Below the pieces are notes generated by a model, which searched no databases, was not told the origin of the DNA, and saw nothing but the letters and a program-made list of their open reading frames with translations. A program made the position numbers and the translations under genes. Shown piece after piece: positions 1-6,781 of a DNA stretch of 16,927 bases; within the stretch, counting starts at the first letter, position 1, and every line of letters begins with the position of its first letter. Origin of the DNA: Bacillota bacterium (GTDB taxonomy: Bacteria > Bacillota > Clostridia > Peptostreptococcales > Anaerovoracaceae); NCBI GenBank assembly GCA_016284575.1, contig JAEEPD010000250.1:1-16927 (forward strand). Reading direction: 5' to 3'.

Positions 1-2
1 TG

Positions 3-1208
3 CTGGAGACCATGATGTCCGAGGATGTGGCCTGGATCATTCTGGTGGCGTCCCTTATGGGCAGCATAATAGCACTGATAGACAAGGTGGGCGGAGCCTA
101 CGCCTTCGGCGAATGGGTGGCAAAGCGGGCTAAAACAAAGGAGTCCGTCCTGATGTGGACCTGGCTCCTGGGCTTGGTTATTTTCATCGACGATTATCTG
201 AACGCGCTGGTCATCGGCTCCTGCATGGCTCCCCTTACGGATAAGAGGAAGAGCTCCAGGGAGTTCCTTTCCTTTATTGTTGACTCCTGCGCGGCCCCTG
301 CCTGCGTGCTGATCCCCTTGTCCACCTGGGGCGTTTTCGTCGCCAAGATACTGGAGACAAACGGCTGGGCACCCGAAGGCGAAGGCCTGGTCTACTTCAT
401 CAAGACCATACCCTACGATTTCTATGCCTGGGTGGGCCTGCTTATAGTGCCGCTGTTCATCTTCGGGAAGATAAAGCATTTCGGACCCATGAAGCGTGCC
501 GAGGAGAGAGTTGCTGCGGGCGGACCCGTGGCGCCGGAGGGCTCCGAGCGCATCGATATCCGCGGAGACGGCAGCAGCGAGATCCCCAAAGATCCCAAGC
601 TCTACAACTTCTTCGTCCCCATCCTGGCTCAGATCATCCTCACCATTATCCTGGACGTGGATGTGGCTAAGGGCATCTACGCCACACTGATACTGATGTT
701 CGTGTTCTATCTGGCCCAGGGCGTCATAACTCCTCTGGAATTCTGGGACACCTCCATCCACGGCATGAAGAACATGCTCACATCCATAATGCTCATGGTG
801 CTTGCCTTCCTGTTCGCCGCCATGAACGAGCAGATCGGCTTCACCTATTACATGATCAACAGCGCTTCCCGCTGGATGACTCCGCAGCTGATGCCGCTCA
901 TAGTGTTCCTCATCCTTTCGGTAGAGGAGTTTGTGACGGGCACCAACTGGGGCATGTATGTAATCGCTCTGCCCATAGTCATTCCCCTGGCCCAGGCGCT
1001 GAATGCCAATGTCGCTCTCTGCGTGGCGGCTGTAATCTCCGCAGGCGTATTCGGAAGCCATATCTGCTTCTATTCCGACTGTACCGTCATCAGCTCCGCA
1101 GCCTGCGGCTGCGACAATTTCGCTCACGCCAGATCCCAGGCCCCCTACGGCATACTCTGTGCAGGCATCTCTGCACTGCTCTTCCTTGTGGGCGGCTTTG
1201 TATTCTAG
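3..1208 (+). CDS. NhaC-family Na+/H+ antiporter, C-terminal part (5' end outside window)
   Basis: This is an integral membrane secondary transporter of the NhaC family, which exchanges cytoplasmic Na+ (in some members with another solute) for external H+. The frame is open to the window edge (Leu-Glu-Thr precede the first Met at 12), so about 400 residues of a protein usually around 450-500 long are seen and the N-terminus is missing. Family landmarks are clear: the intramembrane FIDDYLNALVIGS stretch (about residues 58-70 counted from the Met at 12), followed by PLTDKRKSSREFLSFIVDS and a P-x-STWG segment. About nine hydrophobic segments alternate with short loops, and a charged cytoplasmic loop lies near residues 160-195. 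The gene ends at a bidirectional terminator facing the serpin operon. The exact substrate cannot be told: NhaC, malate/lactate (MleN-like) and amino-acid-coupled relatives share these motifs. Family assignment is firm, specificity is not. Confidence 0.85.
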   Translation: METMMSEDVAWIILVASLMGSIIALIDKVGGAYAFGEWVAKRAKTKESVLMWTWLLGLVIFIDDYLNALVIGSCMAPLTDKRKSSREFLSFIVDSCAAPACVLIPLSTWGVFVAKILETNGWAPEGEGLVYFIKTIPYDFYAWVGLLIVPLFIFGKIKHFGPMKRAEERVAAGGPVAPEGSERIDIRGDGSSEIPKDPKLYNFFVPILAQIILTIILDVDVAKGIYATLILMFVFYLAQGVITPLEFWDTSIHGMKNMLTSIMLMVLAFLFAAMNEQIGFTYYMINSASRWMTPQLMPLIVFLILSVEEFVTGTNWGMYVIALPIVIPLAQALNANVALCVAAVISAGVFGSHICFYSDCTVISSAACGCDNFAHARSQAPYGILCAGISALLFLVGGFVF

Positions 1209-1236
1209 ATAATACGAAATAATACGAACCTGTGAA

Positions 1237-1277
1237 AAAAGCCTTACGCGGCGCTTTGCAGCACCCGTAAGGCTTTT
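1237..1277. terminator. Bidirectional Rho-independent terminator
   Basis: The arm AAAAGCCTTACG (1237-1248) is complementary to CGTAAGGCTTTT (1266-1277), around a 17-base loop. It lies between the stop of the antiporter gene (1208, plus) and the stop of the serpin gene (1305, minus). The plus transcript ends in TTTT. The minus transcript reads GGCTTTTTTCAC after the stem, giving the better U-tract. It probably serves both converging genes. Confidence 0.8.
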
Positions 1278-1304
1278 GAATTTGTCTGATTATATGGACG
1301 AAGC

Positions 1305-3155
1305 TTACTTTACGATCTGTCCGTAGAAGAGAAGCTCAGGGGCTTCGCCGCCGGTCACAAGGGCGAAGCTGAAGGGTCTGTCGGCCGTGAATTCCCTGGG
1401 CTCCTCGGGCTTTGGCATTGCTGAGGTGGCCCTTACCATGATGGCAGTGACCGCTGCAGCCTCTATGCCGTCCTCATCCAGCTTTATCTTGGACTTCTGG
1501 ATGATGTCCGATATGAACCAGTCGGCTCCCTCGCACAAGGCGGAGAAGTCCGCGCTGCCGTCCTGCCTGAAGGGCAGATCGGCGCCCCTCGCAGCCAGAA
1601 ACTCCACGAATTCCTGATGCTCAAAGGATGTGTCCACATCGAACTTCGGGAGCTTTACTATTACCTCGCAGTATTCCGCCTGGTCCATTTTATCCTTCAG
1701 CCCTTCGGCGCTTCCGAGCACGAACACCGCATTGATGCTTCCGTTCATGGGTATCACCACCAGCTGGGTGTTTTCATCCTCGTAATAGGCGTATTTGGAC
1801 CGCTGCTTCATGAAGTCCTTTTTGACCACGCTGCCGTCCAGGCAGGTGAAGTCCTCCTGCTGGGTGAAGCCCTCCTCGAAGCGGTTAAGCCAGCTGGTCC
1901 TGAGATACAGGGCGTTGATCAGAACTGATGCCTCTTCTGAAAGGTCGTCAGCGATGACCGGGATCATGCCGTGGGTCTTTTCGTCGCACCAGCCGTTGAC
2001 TTTATCCGTGATGCTGGCGCTGTCCGCTTCGTTTGCCTCTGCGGCGTAATGCTCTGCCACATAGGTCTTGTAGGAAGCCTTCATTTTTCCGGGCTTGTCG
2101 GTATTGTGCCATACGGAATTGGCTATCTCAAAGGCTCCGTCCGGCCCCTTTGCATCGGGCTCCATGTATTCCTTGTTGCGTTCAAAGTCCTGTTTCTCTG
2201 CATCCAGCTGCTGGGCGAAGCGCTGTATGGATCCATTGAGAGAGCCGTACCAGGCGTTCAAGTCCTCGACGCTGTCAAAGCCTGCGGCTTTGAGGAGCTG
2301 CTCCTTTGTTTTTCCCTCGGCACCGGATACGGCAAGGGCCAGGGCGGCCTTAAAGGAGGCGGGTGAGAGCATGTAGTTCTGCTGCCTGAAGCCCGCAGCA
2401 TCTATGAAATTCACAAGATCGGTCTCAAACTGTCCGAAGCCCATGTCCATCTTGCGCTTCACCTCTGTCTGCTTTACAGGCTCATTCGTCCCTGCGTAGG
2501 TGGTGTCCGGAGCAGCTGCTCCGCTGCTCTCAGCCTTGCCCTCATCCGCCTTGTTTACAGGTGTCTGGGGCGTAAAGGCGGCAACCGGTGTGTCCGAGGG
2601 CGTCTCCGAAGATCTCTCCTCGCTTTCCGTATTTCCTGCCGTCTGCGCCGGCTTGCTGTCTGTCAGATGATCGTCCTTCTGAAGGGACTGGAGCAGGGCT
2701 CCGCTGCTTTCTGCGGCTGCTTCGTCATCCTCGGTCACTCCCTCGGCGGCATCCGCAGTCTCAGTCTCCTGAGCCAGGGATTCCATTGCCTGAGGTGCCT
2801 CCGCAGCATTTTCTGCGCCTTTGGATGCCGTAAAATTCGGTATCCCGCCCCGCAGGGCTATGCTTACGCCAAGGAAAACGCAGAGGCAGGCAGCAAGCAC
2901 CGGCAGAGCCTTTGAAAAGCGTCTTCCTCCTCTGCCTGCAGTTCCGGCTTTCCTCTGGCCTGCAGCCGCAGCCTCGGCCTTCTGGTATCCTGAAGCCGCG
3001 GCATCCGGGCTGTAGGGGTCTGCATCCAGTATCAGATCGTCGCTGATCTCCCCAAGACCATCGACCAGGCGCTCCGCAGCCTTAAGCTGCGCTTCGCCTA
3101 TATTTTTTCCCGGAGCCTCGATGCCCGGTCCCCTTGTTATCTCTTCTCTGCTCAT
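1305..3155 (-). CDS. Membrane-anchored serpin with anti-sigma-like cytoplasmic head
   Basis: The protein has 616 residues in four parts. Residues 1-80 are cytoplasmic. They include LVDGLGEISDDLILDAD (31-46), which resembles the N-terminal motif of Firmicute anti-sigma proteins encoded next to ECF sigma factors. A GRGGRR patch precedes one membrane helix (about 82-101), indicating N-in topology. Residues 102-235 are an acidic, Ala/Ser/Thr/Glu-rich linker, probably a wall-spanning stalk. Residues 238-616 form a full serpin domain, with helix A/B (YMLSPASFKAAL, 261-272), FEIANSVW (342-349), VLINALYL (411-418) and VKLPKFDVDTSF (500-511). The reactive-loop hinge DEDGIEAAAVTA spans 560-571, and the C-terminal barrel segment is ADRPFSFALV...ELLFYGQIV. 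The small-residue hinge suggests an inhibitory serpin. The start overlaps the stop of the ECF sigma gene by ATGA, implying translational coupling. The serpin call is firm; the anti-sigma role is inferred from the head motif, topology and gene pairing. A simple cell-surface inhibitor is the alternative. Confidence 0.88.
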   Translation of the reverse strand: MSREEITRGPGIEAPGKNIGEAQLKAAERLVDGLGEISDDLILDADPYSPDAAASGYQKAEAAAAGQRKAGTAGRGGRRFSKALPVLAACLCVFLGVSIALRGGIPNFTASKGAENAAEAPQAMESLAQETETADAAEGVTEDDEAAAESSGALLQSLQKDDHLTDSKPAQTAGNTESEERSSETPSDTPVAAFTPQTPVNKADEGKAESSGAAAPDTTYAGTNEPVKQTEVKRKMDMGFGQFETDLVNFIDAAGFRQQNYMLSPASFKAALALAVSGAEGKTKEQLLKAAGFDSVEDLNAWYGSLNGSIQRFAQQLDAEKQDFERNKEYMEPDAKGPDGAFEIANSVWHNTDKPGKMKASYKTYVAEHYAAEANEADSASITDKVNGWCDEKTHGMIPVIADDLSEEASVLINALYLRTSWLNRFEEGFTQQEDFTCLDGSVVKKDFMKQRSKYAYYEDENTQLVVIPMNGSINAVFVLGSAEGLKDKMDQAEYCEVIVKLPKFDVDTSFEHQEFVEFLAARGADLPFRQDGSADFSALCEGADWFISDIIQKSKIKLDEDGIEAAAVTAIMVRATSAMPKPEEPREFTADRPFSFALVTGGEAPELLFYGQIVK

Positions 3156-3718
3156 ATCCCGTAACCCTCTTTGTCCAAATACTCCCTTAGCCTGTTTCTT
3201 GTCCTGTGCAGCAGCATCTTGACCTTGCTTTCGGAAAAGCCCTGTCTTTCGGCTATCTCCTTTACATCCAGCAGGTACCAGTAGCGCTGGATGAACACCC
3301 TTCGGGGCTCATCCTCCAAGCCTTCAAGGAAGCTGCTGAGTATGCCGCCCAGCTCCTTCCCCTCCACGGCCCGCTCCACGCTTTCGGGGGATGCTATGCA
3401 CTCAGCCAGCTCCTCCACCGCCAGCTCATAGCCAGCGGTCTCTCCGCCCCGCCTTTTGGCCTGCTTCATCCGGATGCGGTCCAAGGACAGGTTTCGGGTG
3501 ATCTTCGCAAGAAATGCCTGAAGGCTGGCCGGCCGCTGGGGCGGGATCGCGTTCCAGGTCCTGAGCCAGGTGTCGCTGACCACTTCCTCGCTGTCCTCGG
3601 CGTTTTTAAGCACACCAAAAGCGATGGTGTGGCAGTAGGCGCCGTATTTTGACTGGCTCTCTGCTATGGCCTGCTCGGAGCGGTCCCAGTAAAGTTGTAC
3701 TATCTGCTGGTCATTCAT
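3152..3718 (-). CDS. ECF-subfamily RNA polymerase sigma factor
   Basis: This is a 188-residue cytoplasmic initiation factor that directs RNA polymerase to a small regulon. Region 2 lies at about residues 20-90 (KYGAYCHTIAFGVLKNAEDSE, then DTWLRTW and KITRNLSLDRIR). Region 4 lies at about 125-180 (LEDEPRRVFIQRYW, then the helix-turn-helix DVKEIAERQGFSESKVKMLLHR). There is no region 1.1 or 3, and the length is normal for ECF factors. The opening MNDQQIVQLYWDRSEQAI is characteristic of a Firmicute ECF group found upstream of membrane anti-sigma partners. No good ribosome binding site precedes the ATG at 3718, so expression may be low. The serpin gene starts inside its stop codon. An ECF-type promoter lies 43-70 bases upstream, which suggests autoregulation. 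The family is certain; the regulon is unknown. Confidence 0.93.
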   Translation of the reverse strand: MNDQQIVQLYWDRSEQAIAESQSKYGAYCHTIAFGVLKNAEDSEEVVSDTWLRTWNAIPPQRPASLQAFLAKITRNLSLDRIRMKQAKRRGGETAGYELAVEELAECIASPESVERAVEGKELGGILSSFLEGLEDEPRRVFIQRYWYLLDVKEIAERQGFSESKVKMLLHRTRNRLREYLDKEGYGI

Positions 3719-3741
3719 GAATGCTGTAAAATAGACTGAAT

Positions 3742-3778
3742 AAAAGGCCTCTCACCAATAGAGACGGCAAAAGAGGCC
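3742..3778 (-). terminator. Probable terminator of nadE
   Basis: Reading the minus strand, GGCCTCT (3778-3772) pairs with AGAGGCC (3752-3746), followed by TTTTA. The loop is long (19 bases) but can be tightened by GCC/GGT pairing inside it. It lies 16 bases after the nadE stop and before the sigma gene. The stem is short, so termination may be partial and some nadE transcripts could read into the sigma/serpin operon. Confidence 0.6.
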
Positions 3779-3788
3779 CGGGGTTACA
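3761..3788 (-). promoter_or_regulatory. ECF-type promoter of the sigma/serpin operon
   Basis: On the minus strand TGTAAC (3788-3783) is followed after exactly 16 bases by CGTCTC (3766-3761). This matches the TGAAAC-N16-CGTC layout known for Firmicute ECF promoters such as those of Bacillus SigV and SigW, with one mismatch in the -35. Predicted transcription would start near 3755 and leave a leader of about 35 bases before the sigma ATG at 3718. The position directly upstream of an ECF gene suggests autoregulation. The site lies inside the nadE terminator, which is unusual. It has not been tested. Confidence 0.6.
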
Positions 3789-3793
3789 ACTGA

Positions 3794-5638
3794 TTATTCG
3801 ATTTCCGCTGTGAATGCGCTGCTGGAGGCATCCGAGGGGAAGCTGAGCCCGCCTCTGGGGGACAGGCTGTACTTCAGGATCTGAGGGCCTTCCGGCAGGC
3901 AGCTGCGCTTGAACTGCTGGCTGAAGAATCGCCTGAGGAAGTTCTTAAGCCACTTTTTTATGGTTTCCTTATCGTATATGAAGTCTGACTCGGCGGCGGT
4001 GGGGGAAGGATTCGGCTTGCAGAAGGCCGCCTCCGCGGCTGCAAGGATCTCCCTGGGGCTTTCGCCCTCCATGAAGTGATAGAGGAAGAAGTCGTGAAGC
4101 TCGTAGGGCCCGATCTTATCCTCCGTTACCTGAGCTATCTGGCCGTTTTCGTCCGGGGGCAGCAGCTCCGGGGATATGGGTGTGTCCAGTATGTCCTGAA
4201 GGGCCGCCGCCAGCTCATCGGTGCGGCCCGTGGCTACGGGCCAGCTGCCATCAAGTATCTGCTTTTTCGCATAGGCAATGCAGGCTCTGACAGCGGTCTT
4301 GGTGAGTCCGCCGTTGGCACAGTACATGGACATGTGGTCTCCGTTGTAGGTACACCAGCCAAGGGCCAGCTCCGACATGTCGCCGGTGCCAACCACCAGG
4401 CCGTTGTGCATATTGGCCAGATCCATCAGTATCTGGGTGCGCTCCCTGGCCTGGGAGTTTTCGTAGCAGGCGTCGTAGTTCTTCGGATCCTGACCTATGT
4501 CTCTGAAGTGCTGCTCCACCGCTGGAACTATGGAGATATCGTAATGGGTGCAGCCAAGGGCTTCGGATATTATATCCGCGTTGCTTCTTGTACGGCTGCT
4601 GCTTCCGAAGCCGGGCATGGTGACGGCGATGATGTCCGACGCCGGCTTATCCAGCTTGCTGCAGGCCTTTGCTGCTGCAAGGAGGGCCAGAGTGGAATCG
4701 GAGCCGCCGCTGACGCCAATTATAAAGCGCCTGCCGTAGCTTCGCACGAGCCTTTCTGCAAGGCCTGTGGCCTGGATCTCAAGAGCCTCGGCGCAGAAGC
4801 TGTCCAGCGCTGCAGGGTCCTTTGGCAGCCAGGGGTTCCGCTCGCCGCAGGCTGCGGGCTCCTTGGGCTTTTCGAAGTTCGCATTCCTTAGGAGCACCTT
4901 CTCATAAGGGCTTTCCGGGAGCATGGCGGATGCCACCAGCAGGTTGTCGCTGGCAAAGGGCTTTGTCTCCTCCAGCAGCTTTCCGCACTGAAGCGCCGCG
5001 CACCAGCCGTCATAGATCCCGTCGGCTGTGGACTCTCCCGGGCTTGCATTGGTATAAATGACCGGTCCGGTCAGATATTTGCTTATCTCAAGGAGGAGCT
5101 TCAGTCTCTGAGCCCTGCTCCCCGCAAGGGCCGGGGATGCGTCCATGAAGATCAGGCCTTCAATGCCGTCCTCTTCCTTTTCTGCCCGCAGCCTCTGGAT
5201 GAAGGCCAGCAGGCTCTCAAGAGCCTTTACTCCGAAGGCTGCTTTTCCCGCGCTTAGCAGCATGTACCTGCATTCCGGTGTCTCCAGGGCCTTGATGCTC
5301 TGGGCTGATTCTATCAGGCTCGCCTCGCCATTCTTAACATAAGCGGCGGCAACGGCAGCCTTATAGGGAAAGCCCGTCACAAGGAAGCGGTCCTTAAACA
5401 GAGCCTCCTTACTGCTTCTCTCCGACATGTAGCCCAGGGCCTCCATGGCCTTCTCATCCATGAAGCTCCGGCTAAGCCTTGCGGAGGTCATGCCTGCAAG
5501 GCTCGCGGCTGGAAATACTATGAGTCCCGCGCCTCTGCTTGCAGCTTCTCTTGAAATATCCACCTGCGCCCTGGCGTTGGCCTTTGGATCCATCAGCGTC
5601 AGCCTTGGGCAGGCTGCGGCTATCTTAAACTCTTTCAT
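3794..5638 (-). CDS. nadE: NAD+ synthetase with degenerate glutaminase domain
   Basis: NadE makes NAD+ from deamido-NAD+ and ATP, using ammonia that two-domain versions release from glutamine. The start is the ATG at 5638, because AGGAGG (5651-5646) lies 7 bases upstream; a longer frame to 5698 has no such site. The product has 614 residues. The synthetase half (about 285-614) is intact: the ATP-pyrophosphatase loop SGGSDS (310-315), TMPGFGSSSRTRSNA (340-354) and GTGDMSELALGWCTYNGDHMSMY (417-439). The N-terminal nitrilase fold (about 3-260) is recognisable by GESTADGIYDG (201-211), but the catalytic Glu of FPE is Ala44 (FPAAS). The lysine segment (PKTYLPNY in relatives) is missing, and the cysteine of the VEICEDLW motif aligns with Leu140 (FGVKALESLL). 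The enzyme therefore probably uses free ammonia. The gene is monocistronic, divergent from yhaM. Identity as NadE is firm; loss of glutaminase rests on motif comparison from memory. Confidence 0.93.
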   Translation of the reverse strand: MKEFKIAAACPRLTLMDPKANARAQVDISREAASRGAGLIVFPAASLAGMTSARLSRSFMDEKAMEALGYMSERSSKEALFKDRFLVTGFPYKAAVAAAYVKNGEASLIESAQSIKALETPECRYMLLSAGKAAFGVKALESLLAFIQRLRAEKEEDGIEGLIFMDASPALAGSRAQRLKLLLEISKYLTGPVIYTNASPGESTADGIYDGWCAALQCGKLLEETKPFASDNLLVASAMLPESPYEKVLLRNANFEKPKEPAACGERNPWLPKDPAALDSFCAEALEIQATGLAERLVRSYGRRFIIGVSGGSDSTLALLAAAKACSKLDKPASDIIAVTMPGFGSSSRTRSNADIISEALGCTHYDISIVPAVEQHFRDIGQDPKNYDACYENSQARERTQILMDLANMHNGLVVGTGDMSELALGWCTYNGDHMSMYCANGGLTKTAVRACIAYAKKQILDGSWPVATGRTDELAAALQDILDTPISPELLPPDENGQIAQVTEDKIGPYELHDFFLYHFMEGESPREILAAAEAAFCKPNPSPTAAESDFIYDKETIKKWLKNFLRRFFSQQFKRSCLPEGPQILKYSLSPRGGLSFPSDASSSAFTAEIE

Positions 5639-5667
5639 GGCGTTTCCTCCTGAAATCTTTCCCCAAT

Positions 5668-5698
5668 AGTATAGCCCAAAACGATGCAAAAATCTCAA
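5668..5698 (-). promoter_or_regulatory. Possible sigma-A promoter for nadE
   Basis: On the minus strand TTGAGA (5698-5693) and TATACT (5673-5668) are separated by 19 bases, longer than the ideal 17. The -10 matches consensus in five of six positions and lies about 30 bases before the nadE start. It shares the divergent intergenic region with the yhaM promoter. Confidence 0.4.
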
Positions 5699-5712
5699 AA
5701 ATAGTATATAAT
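5684..5712 (+). promoter_or_regulatory. Possible sigma-A promoter for yhaM-recD2-comF
   Basis: A perfect TATAAT -10 (5707-5712) lies 17 bases after a weak -35 (ATGCAA, 5684-5689), in an AT-rich divergent region. Transcription would start near 5719, some 40 bases before the TTG start of yhaM. The -35 is poor, so an activator or an AT-rich upstream element could contribute. Confidence 0.5.
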
Positions 5713-5758
5713 ATTTGCCTGAATTATTATCCCGGACAGTTCAAAAAGGAGCAGAGGA

Positions 5759-6730
5759 TTGAGCAAGGAATTCTATATAAATAATCTGCCGGAGGAAGGC
5801 AGCTTCACCGACTTTTACATGGTCCGCGCCGTGTCCCTTAAGCTGGGCTCCAACGGCAAGGTCTATCTGGACATGAATCTGGGGGACTCCAGCGGAGAGA
5901 TCAACGGCAAGAAGTGGGATGTGAGCCCCGAGGAGGAGGCTGCCTTTTCGAAGATCAAGGAGGGGGACCTGGTAAAGGTCCGCGCCTCCGTCAACGAGTG
6001 GAACGGCACTAAGCAGCTCCGCATAGGCCGCATCAGAAAGTACGATCCCGACAGCGACAAGCTGGATGTGAGCGACTACGTAAAGGCTGCGCCGGAAAAG
6101 GGCACGGACATGTTCAATTACGTGCTTGAACGTGCATCGGCGATAGGCGATGAAGGCCTTAGAATAATGGCTGTGAAGTTCCTTCAGGACAACAGGGACA
6201 GGCTCCTTTATTATCCCGGGGCCATGAGGAACCACCACGCCGAGATGTCCGGCCTGCTGTACCACATCAAGCGCATGCTGATGATGGGCATACGCGCCTG
6301 CGAGGTCTACACCAACCTGGACAGGGACTGGATAGTCTGCGGCGTCATACTCCACGATATGGAAAAGCTCAACGAGATCGAATCCACAGAGCTTGGCGTC
6401 TCCCCCGGCTACAGCTTCGAGGGCAAGATGCTCGGCCATATAGCCCAGGGCGTTAAGGCTGTTGAGCTTATGGCAAGGGAGGTGGGACTCGAGGAGGAAA
6501 AGAAGATAATGCTCGAGCACATGATACTCTCCCACCACTACGAGCCGGAGTTCGGAAGTCCCGTAAAGCCCGTGTTCCCGGAGGCTGAGATGCTGCATTA
6601 TCTCGACATGATGGATGCCAAGATGTTCGATTTCGAGGATGCGCTCTTCAATGTGGAGCCCGGAAACTTCTCCGAGCGCGTAAGAACGCTGGACGGCCGC
6701 ATGCTCTATAAACCCACATTTAAAGAATAA
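5759..6730 (+). CDS. yhaM: 3'-5' exoribonuclease YhaM family (OB-fold plus HD domain)
   Basis: YhaM is a cytoplasmic Mn2+-dependent 3'-5' exonuclease that trims RNA ends (and single-stranded DNA) in Firmicutes. The protein has 323 residues, close to the roughly 314 of Bacillus YhaM. An OB-fold nucleic-acid-binding domain covers about 14-95 (YMVRAVSLKLGSNGKVYLDMNLGD, then WNGTKQLRIGRI). The HD-phosphohydrolase domain follows: NHHAEMSGLLYHIKRM (158-173), the HD pair His199-Asp200, GHI (226-228), SHH (258-260) and a late Asp286. The start is TTG at 5759: AAGGAG (5746-5751) lies 7 bases upstream, and the first in-frame ATG would cut into the OB fold. It begins a plus-strand run with recD2 and comF that ends before hpf. 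No defects are seen. Confidence 0.9.
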   Translation: MSKEFYINNLPEEGSFTDFYMVRAVSLKLGSNGKVYLDMNLGDSSGEINGKKWDVSPEEEAAFSKIKEGDLVKVRASVNEWNGTKQLRIGRIRKYDPDSDKLDVSDYVKAAPEKGTDMFNYVLERASAIGDEGLRIMAVKFLQDNRDRLLYYPGAMRNHHAEMSGLLYHIKRMLMMGIRACEVYTNLDRDWIVCGVILHDMEKLNEIESTELGVSPGYSFEGKMLGHIAQGVKAVELMAREVGLEEEKKIMLEHMILSHHYEPEFGSPVKPVFPEAEMLHYLDMMDAKMFDFEDALFNVEPGNFSERVRTLDGRMLYKPTFKE

Positions 6731-6781
6731 TTATTCCGAGGGGTGCCCTGGCGGCAGGACCCGTCGGAATGTACTTTGGCA

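Noticed and set aside
5639..5698. Twenty-residue N-terminal extension of nadE
   Set aside because: The internal ATG at 5638 has AGGAGG at the right distance and matches the family N-terminus, while the extension overlaps the likely promoter.
6743..6781. GTG start giving recD2 thirteen extra residues
   Set aside because: Its only purine-rich sequence (GAGGGG) touches the start codon, and the extra residues do not look like RecD2; the ATG at 6782 was preferred, though without a good ribosome binding site of its own.
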